From: JACQRW01 sp964371935
GTDB lineage: Bacteria; Patescibacteriota; Minisyncoccia; Sungbacterales; HO2-52-23
Length of the DNA stretch: 11,607 bases
Assembly: GCA_964371935.1 (NCBI GenBank)
Contig: CAYJOT010000022.1
Location: forward strand, 1-11,607
Direction: 5' to 3'
In this document: one piece after another, positions 6,428 to 11,607 of the stretch
How positions within the stretch are numbered: the stretch's first letter is position 1
How the letters are laid out: every line of letters begins with the position of its first letter
The notes under the pieces: model-generated
The model's database searches: none
Told to the model about the DNA's origin: nothing
What the model saw: the letters and a program-made list of their open reading frames with translations, nothing else
Program-made: the position numbers and the translations under genes

Positions 6428-7437
6428 TTGAGAACATTCGTGTGTATGATAAAAATACACGCGAAATCTCCTTGTTGCCGTGGGGGAATCAGGAAATACG
6501 GCATACGTCGAAGACAGTGTACCCTGTGCAAGAAAACATGGAGGGTACGGAAGAAAAAGCGGGGACGAAAGCATCTGCGCATCACCCCGCATCTGGCCGA
6601 ACGCTATCTCACCAAATCAACAGGGACTATGCATGCGTATGCGCGGATTCGAAGTATGCCGCAAGAAACCATGCGCAGACGATTCATTCAAAGTCGTACT
6701 GCCATGCTCGCGCGCACTCCATGGGAGTTTCCTCAGTTGGATGAGCCTCTCATCGCAATCGCAGACGCCATGTGGCATGCAAGCGAGGGGATCAAATGCA
6801 CGACGTACTTCATTGTGTTGCGTCCAGTTTCCTCCTCGCGGGCGTGGATCATGCCACCCGTGACCGTTCCCGGGACTGAATCATGGGCTGGATGGCGCAT
6901 TGCGTGGGAGGAAGTACCTGTAGCGTGCACACAGCGTATTCTGGCATTGGTATGCGATGGGAAACAATCTTTGCAGGTGATCGGGAAACAACGGGGATGG
7001 AAAGTGCAGCTCTGCCACTTTCATCTCATGGCACTGATTAAAAACTATGCGACAGGGCATGCTGGTACGCGATGGCAGGAACGGGGACGGCTCATTCTTG
7101 ATACGATACAATCATCATCACTACTCAAGACGATGCCGTGCTGGAGAAGAATCTGGAGCAGCTTGCATGGATCATTGAGACCATACCTCATCGATTTCTC
7201 AAGAGCAAGCTGATCTGGTTTTCTCGACATGTCGATCTGTTCCGTACATGGCTTGATTATCCGGAGCTTAACCTTCCTACAACCAGCAACAGCGCGGAGT
7301 CCTTGATTAGGACTGTTCGAGATCTGTTGGAACGGAGTCGAGGATTCCGGTCTGCGCATTCATTGATACAATGGATGAGGGCAGGATGTCTGATCAAAAA
7401 GACCATACGATGTCGAGGAAGAAATCAACCAAATTAA
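6428..7437 (+). pseudogene. Zinc-ribbon DDE transposase, split by a -1 frameshift
   Basis: The first part (6428 to about 7110, running on out of frame to 7213) has a zinc-ribbon-like N-terminus (C16-C17 and C31-x2-C34 in SPCCRGG...RRQCTLCKKTW) followed by a basic stretch. It then has catalytic-type D113 (IAIADAMWH) and D177 (LALVCDGKQSL) with the CHFH motif (C196, H199) that follows the second Asp in MULE/IS256-like transposases. The second part is in the -1 frame, open from 7102, and holds the matching end LPTTSNSAESLIRTVRDLLE with the likely catalytic Glu (E54 counted from GTG 7138), then RSRGFRSAHSLIQWMRAG. The two frames overlap between 7102 and 7213 and join naturally near 7108-7130 in an ATCATCATCACTACTC stretch. 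No classic A6G slippery site is visible, so an indel is more likely than programmed frameshifting. Family assignment beyond MULE-like DDE is uncertain. Confidence 0.85.
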
Positions 7438-7473
7438 TGGGTATAACCCCCGATCGTGAGTGAAGTGTTGAAT
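7424..7473 (-). repeat. Right terminal inverted repeat of the insertion sequence
   Basis: Reverse complement of the left end with a few mismatches. It contains the transposase stop codon TAA (7435-7437), so the last residues of the transposase (NQPN) are encoded within the repeat. Confidence 0.9.
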
Positions 7474-7474
7474 T

Positions 7475-7597
7475 TATCAAACGGTAACCCAGATTGAGAA
7501 CGGGACTCTTCCACTTACCCAGAGCAGAAGTAGAAAAATGCTTAAAAGAATTGCCGTAATACTTCAAATGGATCTTCAAGAACTTCTTGATTTGTAG
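7475..7597 (+). pseudogene. Possible C-terminal half of an XRE-type HTH regulator cut by the insertion sequence
   Basis: The plus frame after the right IS end reads YQTVTQIENGTLPLTQ, then SRSRKMLKRIAVILQMDLQELLDL and stops at TAG 7595-7597. This matches the second half of XRE/Cro-type helix-turn-helix domains (recognition helix, I-E-N-G turn, then L-x-x-I-A-x-x-L and D-x-x-E-L-L). If one TTAT copy is removed and the flanks are rejoined, the codons before it read AGCF, as in A-G-V-S-x-Q-T-V, but further upstream the left flank gives no convincing N-terminus in that frame. A plus-strand terminator follows 28 nt after the stop, which fits a plus-strand gene. The minus strand is also open across the rejoined junction, but its translation looks like nothing I know. 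Confidence 0.4.
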
Positions 7598-7624
7598 TTC
7601 ATAGGATAGATATATGCGACGAAG

Positions 7625-7650
7625 CCCCGATTCAAGTGAATCGGGGTTTT
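7625..7650 (+). terminator. Intrinsic terminator, stronger on the plus strand
   Basis: CCCCGATTCA pairs perfectly with TGAATCGGGG across AG, followed on the plus strand by TTTTATT. On the minus strand the hairpin begins one base after the stop of the long cohesin gene, but the bases after it (CTTCGTCG) are not U-rich. It probably ends plus-strand transcription from the interrupted regulator or the insertion sequence, and may stabilise the 3' end of the cohesin transcript. Confidence 0.65.
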
Positions 7651-7651
7651 A

Positions 7652-9391
7652 TTACTTTACCTCGTTTTCAATGTCTTCCACTTCTTTTTTAATCGCGGAT
7701 TCGGCGTTGTCAAGATCTTGCTTGAGCTGTTTGATAATTCTTTCCTCTTCCTCGGTAAGCTGTCTTCTCGTGCGGGTTTTTTCAAGCAGCTTGATCTGCT
7801 CGCGCATCGTATCTTTTAAGATATCAAACTCTTTGTGCAGCACCAATTCCGTGTCGCGCACTTCTTTTCGAAGCCGATTTCTCATAGTTGTGAATTTGTG
7901 CCAGAAATACCAGACAAGAATAAGTAAAAGTACAATCAAAGCAATAAGCGGAATAATAACAGCAAGGAATGTGACTGCCTTGGTTGCTACTTCCAAAATT
8001 ACCGGCCGCTGAACAACAATAGTTAATTTATCTGACGGCCCGCTTCTTGCACCCCTCTTGTCAATTACTTCAGACCATAATTGATAAATGCCATCCTTTG
8101 GTTTTTCACCTGCGATAAAGATAAAGTTTCCCGCTCTGTCGCTTTCTACATCATAACTTTGAGCATTTTCTTTTTCTTTCTGAAGCCACAAGACAACTTT
8201 AGAATTCGGATAGGTGTTTCCTCCAACTTTGAGAATATCTCCGCTTTGCAATTCTCTTGGATACTCGGATATGATCGGCGGTTCCAGCGCTTCAATGGTA
8301 AATTCTATTGAAGCGGCTAATGAGTTGCCGGCTTTGTCTATCACCTTTGCAATCAACACATGCTTTCCTGGAGTTAAAATGGGCGCTTCATAGGTATGGC
8401 CACCGTCATCTTGCCATGTCTCGGCGCTGCCATCATCAATCTGAACCTCATAATGATCTATGCCCGAAGTTTTATCGCTGGCGTTAAAAGCAAATTTTAC
8501 ACGCGGGTCAGTCAAGTCATCTCTTTTAATTTCTCGGACATCAAAACGGGTTGGCTTCTCAGTATCAATCTGAAAACGGAAATGCGAAGCGCTCCCCCAG
8601 CCGCTATTGTTTCTTAATTGAGCATGAAAATACCATACGCCCTCTCCCATATTCTCAATTGTTTTTTGTTTAATGGGCGGAACATAGGGGGTTATTGGTT
8701 CCGCGATAGCAAGTCGTCCGACAAGCAATCTCGTAGCAGTCACATCGGCGCTCATTGGCCAAGTAAAAGTCGCTGTGCTTTTAGCGTACCATGTATTGGA
8801 ATCCGGATGAGTTAACGATGAAATTTCGGGCGCTTGCGGAGCCCCAAGTGCGGCTGGCGGGGGCGCTACCGGTCTTTCTTCTGAAATTAAATTAAATTGC
8901 GCTTGTGCTTTAGTTTGTAATATGTCCGTGCCGTAGCCATCGTTTGCACGTACCGCCCCGGAAGAGAATACCAGCGAAGCAACGCCGGGGTTACGAATCC
9001 GAAAAACAATATTTACAATTTTTCCTGCCGTTCCGTTAAAACCGGGCGTCGGCAGCCCGCCGTCAAAAGAAATAGTGCCAGCGCTATTGGAAAAAACCGG
9101 CTCTTCAACCCATAAAGAAAAGATGGAGCCGGATTTACTGACCGAGACGACCTCTAAAAGATTTGCTGGAAAATTAATAACGGCGCCGGAGTTGTTTATT
9201 GCTTGGCCTTGCGTATTGACTAATACACTCGCGTTCAAAATGTTATCGACAGAAAAATTACCGGAGGATGGGCTAAAATAAAGAGTCGCAGCTTCTGCGG
9301 CTTTAGCCGCAAAAATGCAAAATGAAAAAATCAAAATGTAAAATGACAATCCAAAATGTAAAATTGTTCTTTTTAATTTTTTATCTTTCAT
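7652..9391 (-). CDS. Membrane-anchored cohesin-domain protein with cytoplasmic coiled coil
   Basis: This 579-residue surface protein has a signal peptide at about 1-35 (basic MKDKKLKR, hydrophobic core, cut near AAEAA). A cohesin-type beta-sandwich spans about 36-168 (LYFSPSSGNFSVDN, VINFPANLLEVV, SGSIFSLWVEEP, GTISFDGGLPTPGF, ANDGYGTDIL). A proline-rich linker (about 172-188) leads to beta-rich regions likely to be Ig/fibronectin-like repeats (about 190-370, with WYFHAQLRNNSGWG and IDKAGN) and another at 372-460. One transmembrane helix spans 473-497. The C-terminal 80 residues are highly charged, predicted cytoplasmic, and likely coiled coil (EFDILKDTMREQIKLLEKTR, EEEERIIKQLKQDLDNAE). Cohesins bind dockerins, and a dockerin protein is encoded two genes upstream. 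It starts 15 nt after the short cohesin gene and no Shine-Dalgarno is visible, so translation may be coupled. The start region lies in an AT-rich repeat. Confidence 0.85.
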   Translation of the reverse strand: MKDKKLKRTILHFGLSFYILIFSFCIFAAKAAEAATLYFSPSSGNFSVDNILNASVLVNTQGQAINNSGAVINFPANLLEVVSVSKSGSIFSLWVEEPVFSNSAGTISFDGGLPTPGFNGTAGKIVNIVFRIRNPGVASLVFSSGAVRANDGYGTDILQTKAQAQFNLISEERPVAPPPAALGAPQAPEISSLTHPDSNTWYAKSTATFTWPMSADVTATRLLVGRLAIAEPITPYVPPIKQKTIENMGEGVWYFHAQLRNNSGWGSASHFRFQIDTEKPTRFDVREIKRDDLTDPRVKFAFNASDKTSGIDHYEVQIDDGSAETWQDDGGHTYEAPILTPGKHVLIAKVIDKAGNSLAASIEFTIEALEPPIISEYPRELQSGDILKVGGNTYPNSKVVLWLQKEKENAQSYDVESDRAGNFIFIAGEKPKDGIYQLWSEVIDKRGARSGPSDKLTIVVQRPVILEVATKAVTFLAVIIPLIALIVLLLILVWYFWHKFTTMRNRLRKEVRDTELVLHKEFDILKDTMREQIKLLEKTRTRRQLTEEEERIIKQLKQDLDNAESAIKKEVEDIENEVK

Positions 9392-9423
9392 TTTGATTTT
9401 TGATGTTTAATTTTTGATTTTAT
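9302..9423. repeat. AT-rich CAAAAT/ATCAAAAAT microrepeat array spanning two gene ends
   Basis: On the minus strand the array is made of degenerate ATCAAAAATTAAAC, ATCAAAAATCAAAATG and TTTTACATTTTG units. It supplies the last codons and TAA of the short cohesin gene, the 15-nt spacer, the ATG of the long cohesin gene and its hydrophobic signal-peptide codons (TTTTACATTTTGATTTTTTC and CATTTTGCATTTTT). Confidence 0.75.
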
Positions 9424-10345
9424 GTTTATGGCGCCATAGCCAGAAAATAAGCGCCAAAATCGCAAGCGCGGCAAGAACCCAAATCAAGTATGTCTTGTAA
9501 GAAACAGTATAGGGTGCTGGACTGTACACAGATTCTCGCGCGTTACCAGCTGAGTCATACGCAATAACCGTAACTCTTACCGGTTTATTTTGTTCTTGAA
9601 GCACATAAGTATTGTCACTGCGTACAGGAGGCAGGTTTCCTTCTCTCACTTCATAATAAGAGATGCCTGATCGTTTATCGGTAGTACTGAAAGACAGAAA
9701 CTTTTTGCCATCAAACACCGATCCTTCTTGCCCCAAATAGATTTCAAAAGGTTCTGGCGGTGTCTTATCATTTGAAATTATAGTGCTCCAATCATCAACC
9801 GATTGCGAATCTGATTTTTTAGGCAAAACGTCCACTATCAAATCTTTTACACGTACTTCATCTTTGGTGCCTTTGCCGTCATTTAAATAAACCTCAATAT
9901 TGTTTGGTGACAACGCGATTTGGCCCGTCTTTTCCAATTTCAAAACAACGTTAAAAACAATCGCGTCTTTGGATACAAGACCGCCGGGGGACCCGCCGAC
10001 AAAAGAAACGCGCGTGTTGCGTTCTGACGGTAACGGCTTGCTGGGCCAAAGAGAAAATGGAGAACCCGAGATATTGATATCGGTTAAAGAAACCGCATCT
10101 GCCGCATGATCCAACAAAATCTCTCCCTCAACCGCATTTATGTCTTTGCTTTCAGAATCAATACGAACACTAAACAATATGGTATCGCCTACAAAGAATT
10201 CTGAATGATTCGTATCTATATACACGGTGGAAGCAAAAACTGAATGCGGTACAAACAACACTCCGATAATCAGAAGGCAAAAGCGCAATCTAAAATTTAG
10301 ATTTTTATTATTTTGAATTTTAATTTGTAATTTTGACTTTTGCAT
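9407..10345 (-). CDS. Short membrane-anchored cohesin-domain protein
   Basis: This 312-residue surface protein has a signal peptide at 1-38 (basic N-terminus, LRFCLLIIGVLFV, cut near VFA-ST). A cohesin-type domain spans about 40-175 (VYIDTNHSEFFVGDTILFSV, SGSPFSLWPSKP, TRVSFVGGSPGGL, LNDGKGTKD). An Ig-like beta domain follows at about 195-280 (TTDKRSGISYYEVREG, AYDSAGNARES). A transmembrane helix (285-304) ends in a short basic tail (RHKHKIKN), a typical stop-transfer with the body outside. It is a paralogue of the downstream 579-residue protein, sharing the SGS-FSLW-P and F-GG-P blocks, but lacks that protein's extra beta domain and coiled-coil tail. Weak AAAAGG precedes the ATG. Gene order and spacing suggest one transcription unit: dockerin protein, this gene, long cohesin gene. 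A cohesin role rests on fold motifs, not on shown binding. Confidence 0.82.
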   Translation of the reverse strand: MQKSKLQIKIQNNKNLNFRLRFCLLIIGVLFVPHSVFASTVYIDTNHSEFFVGDTILFSVRIDSESKDINAVEGEILLDHAADAVSLTDINISGSPFSLWPSKPLPSERNTRVSFVGGSPGGLVSKDAIVFNVVLKLEKTGQIALSPNNIEVYLNDGKGTKDEVRVKDLIVDVLPKKSDSQSVDDWSTIISNDKTPPEPFEIYLGQEGSVFDGKKFLSFSTTDKRSGISYYEVREGNLPPVRSDNTYVLQEQNKPVRVTVIAYDSAGNARESVYSPAPYTVSYKTYLIWVLAALAILALIFWLWRHKHKIKN

Positions 10346-10356
10346 TTTGCCTTTTG
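10290..10356. repeat. AT-rich microrepeat at the start of the short cohesin gene
   Basis: On the minus strand it reads as units such as AAATCAAAAGG, CAAAATG, CAAAAGTC, AAAATTAC, AAATTAAAATTC and AAAATAATAAAAATC. It covers the upstream region, the ATG and the first 18 or so codons, so the charged start of the signal peptide (KSKLQIKIQNNKN) is the repeat translated. Confidence 0.7.
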
Positions 10357-10360
10357 ATTT

Positions 10361-10412
10361 ATCCCGTTAGAAGCAGAGGCACGCTGCGAGCCCTCGCGGC
10401 TTCTAACGGGAT
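10361..10412. repeat. 52-bp palindromic intergenic repeat
   Basis: ATCCCGTTAGAAGC pairs with GCTTCTAACGGGAT, and an inner GAGGC/GCCCTC arm extends the hairpin. It lies between the dockerin gene stop (10420) and the short cohesin start (10345). No U-tract follows on either strand, so it looks like a dispersed REP-like element rather than a standard terminator. It could still reduce or stabilise readthrough into the cohesin genes. Confidence 0.65.
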
Positions 10413-10419
10413 TTAACTA

Positions 10420-11505
10420 TTATTTTTTACCCCATTCATAAAGAAGGATAGAGAAATCTATAGAATTGACTTTGCCATCTTTATTTATATCAACACAGGG
10501 ATTTTTAAACGGCGGCAGTTTTTGCCAAAATGCGAGCAGAATGGAGAAGTCAATGGAATTAACTTTTTTATCAGCATTGAAGTCGGCGCCATTACAAGAT
10601 ACAGCTGTTATAGTTGGTATTATTACAACTGCAGCGGCACCCCCTCCTCCCACTCTACCACCGGCTGACGGTTCTTGCACGGCAACAAATGACCGTGAAG
10701 CAGTATCTACTTCCGTTCCCCAGTAAACCAACGTCCTAAAGAAATAATTTCCAGTATCGGGTACTGTAAGGTTAAGATTAGTGGTAAAATCTTCTCCGGA
10801 TTTGATAAGTTTAAATGCCGAGGCATAGGCGCCCGTAATAAAATCAGAACAATTGAGTGTATTACTCGACCCCGGTACCACGCACCATTCATAGTTATAA
10901 TTGAAATCAATAGTTCCTTCATTGGAAATGGTTACATTAGCCGTAATGGAGGGTACGGTGTTGTCGGTGATTGAGTTAATAATTACCTGCGCCGGCACCA
11001 CTTGCTCACCCATTAAGACAAAATAATTGGGATCACTAACTGATGCCAGGACTCTATTTTCTCCAGAGAATAACGTGGCTCCCAAAATCTTAATCCACTG
11101 TGATCCATTCCAACGATACGGCTGCAGCGTGCTTTCATCAACTTCGGAAATGTCACTGTCAGAATAAAAGAAATTTAAAGTAAAGCTTTTTGCAAGAGTG
11201 GTAATGGCTATGCCATTAAGCACACGGGAGAGATTCACATTATAAACCTTGCCAGTGGCCACTACTCCAGTTGGGGGAGAGGATGTCGGCCCGAAATCTT
11301 CTTCATTAAGAGAGCTCATCTGAAAACGAACATCATCTGAAAAAGACACAAATCCTGTGGGTATTTCAACGGTAAGTTTAGTACCGTCCGGATTGGTAAG
11401 TGTCTTAGTAGAAGTCGCCGCAGTAGCATTAATAAGAATAATATCAGAAGCCACCAGGGTGCCAACAAGCGCGCCCACGTGTACCGGCGAGAGAATGGCC
11501 ACCAT
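10420..11505 (-). CDS. Secreted dockerin-domain protein
   Basis: The 361-residue frame ends in a dockerin (about 304-361). It has two calcium loops with ligands D308, N310, D312, N316, D319 and D339, N341, D343, N347, D350, each followed by the same KVNSIDFSILL helix start except K/G before it. C304 and C337 precede the two loops. Before it lies a glycine-rich linker (SAGGRVGGGGAAA, 280-292) and a beta domain (about 170-276) with two Cys (C208, C219). Residues about 32-167 form a beta-rich module (VRFQMSSLN, LQPYRWNGSQWIKI, DPNYFVLMGE) of the kind seen in CPR surface proteins. No enzymatic motif is visible. The N-terminus is unclear: ATG 11505 gives a hydrophobic stretch without basic residues, and a basic, hydrophobic signal-like stretch lies upstream in another frame. 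The dockerin presumably binds the cohesin domains encoded downstream. Confidence 0.85.
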   Translation of the reverse strand: MVAILSPVHVGALVGTLVASDIILINATAATSTKTLTNPDGTKLTVEIPTGFVSFSDDVRFQMSSLNEEDFGPTSSPPTGVVATGKVYNVNLSRVLNGIAITTLAKSFTLNFFYSDSDISEVDESTLQPYRWNGSQWIKILGATLFSGENRVLASVSDPNYFVLMGEQVVPAQVIINSITDNTVPSITANVTISNEGTIDFNYNYEWCVVPGSSNTLNCSDFITGAYASAFKLIKSGEDFTTNLNLTVPDTGNYFFRTLVYWGTEVDTASRSFVAVQEPSAGGRVGGGGAAAVVIIPTITAVSCNGADFNADKKVNSIDFSILLAFWQKLPPFKNPCVDINKDGKVNSIDFSILLYEWGKK

Positions 11506-11607
11506 AGCAGTAGCGCGATCAATAAGCCCACCTGAAGAATTTTTTGTCTGGACGTCAATTTCGTATTATCATCCAAGTGAGGGCGCGCAAGGGCAACACG
11601 GCAACAA
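11506..11607 (-). pseudogene. Signal-like N-terminal segment in a different frame, open to the window edge
   Basis: On the minus strand a frame open from the edge reads ARPHLDDNTKLTSRQKI then LQVGLLIALLLWW. It overlaps the 5' end of the dockerin gene in another frame. A -1 shift near 11505 would fuse its basic and hydrophobic segment to AILSPVHVGALVGTLVASD of the dockerin protein, restoring a sensible signal or anchor. TTG 11576 could start it, but no Shine-Dalgarno is seen and the true start may be outside the window. Confidence 0.4.

Larger units (their letters stand above)
6332..7473 (+). mobile_element. Complete insertion sequence, about 1.14 kb
   Basis: Imperfect inverted repeats of about 50 bp bound the element. 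Both ends begin ATTCAACACTTC, then share CACGATCG and an inner CCATTAATTTGGTTGAT. One transposase gene fills the interior on the plus strand, and its stop codon lies inside the right repeat. The flanks give TTAT directly before the left end (6328-6331) and directly after the right end (7474-7477), a candidate 4-bp target duplication, though the AT-rich site makes chance possible. I cannot assign the IS family with confidence. The frame break in the transposase suggests either a decaying copy or programmed frameshifting. Confidence 0.88.

Noticed and set aside
6373..6744. Plus-strand open frame starting in the left IS repeat
   Set aside because: It overlaps the transposase in another frame and lacks transposase motifs; it is a shadow frame.
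7394..7579. Minus-strand frame MKIHLKYYGNSFKHF... crossing the right IS end
   Set aside because: It runs into the transposase antisense, begins with TTG without a ribosome-binding site, and resembles nothing known. The plus-strand XRE-like reading is better supported, though neither is certain.
1..11607. Alternative genetic code (TGA read as Gly, as in Gracilibacteria/SR1)
   Set aside because: rpoD, dnaG, the 720-residue gene and the cohesin genes are full length with standard stops and no internal TGA needs to be read through.

Overview
The window most likely comes from a Candidate Phyla Radiation (Patescibacteria, Parcubacteria-like) genome. The reasons are a dnaG-rpoD pair, a CPR-style four-helix-bundle (23S IVS-type) gene, membrane-anchored cohesin proteins beside a dockerin protein, and several families of very short AT-rich or palindromic repeats in and between genes. 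The phylum is an inference; no marker here proves it. All protein genes outside the insertion sequence, apart from one possible regulator remnant, lie on the minus strand. Stops are ordinary and nothing requires TGA recoding.

Layout from left to right. At 52-123 (minus) is tRNA-Asn(GTT). At 195-548 (minus) is a four-helix-bundle gene broken by one in-frame TAA. At 608-1837 is the primary sigma factor RpoD and at 1944-3746 DNA primase DnaG, transcribed dnaG then rpoD. A good promoter (TTGATT-N17-TATACT) precedes dnaG. A dispersed repeat containing a 14-bp perfect palindrome sits between the two genes. DnaG carries an in-frame insert of about 25 residues encoded by 7- and 14-nt repeats.

At 3904-6066 is a single-gene unit with a strong Shine-Dalgarno and its own terminator. 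It encodes a 720-residue protein that I do not recognise, with about two and a half internal repeats of 85-90 residues. It is the best candidate here for something undescribed. To its right a complete insertion sequence (6332-7473) with about 50-bp imperfect terminal inverted repeats carries a zinc-ribbon/DDE transposase split by a frameshift. Just beyond it is a plus-strand fragment resembling the C-terminal half of an XRE-type regulator, followed by a plus-strand terminator.

The right third (7652-11607) is a cell-surface cluster in the order (by transcription) dockerin protein, short cohesin protein, long cohesin protein. Both cohesin proteins have a signal peptide and a C-terminal transmembrane helix, and the longer adds a charged cytoplasmic coiled coil. 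The dockerin has two canonical calcium loops. The simplest reading is that the secreted dockerin protein is held on the surface by one or both cohesin anchors. In both cohesin genes the start codon and signal-peptide region lie within AT-rich dispersed repeats.
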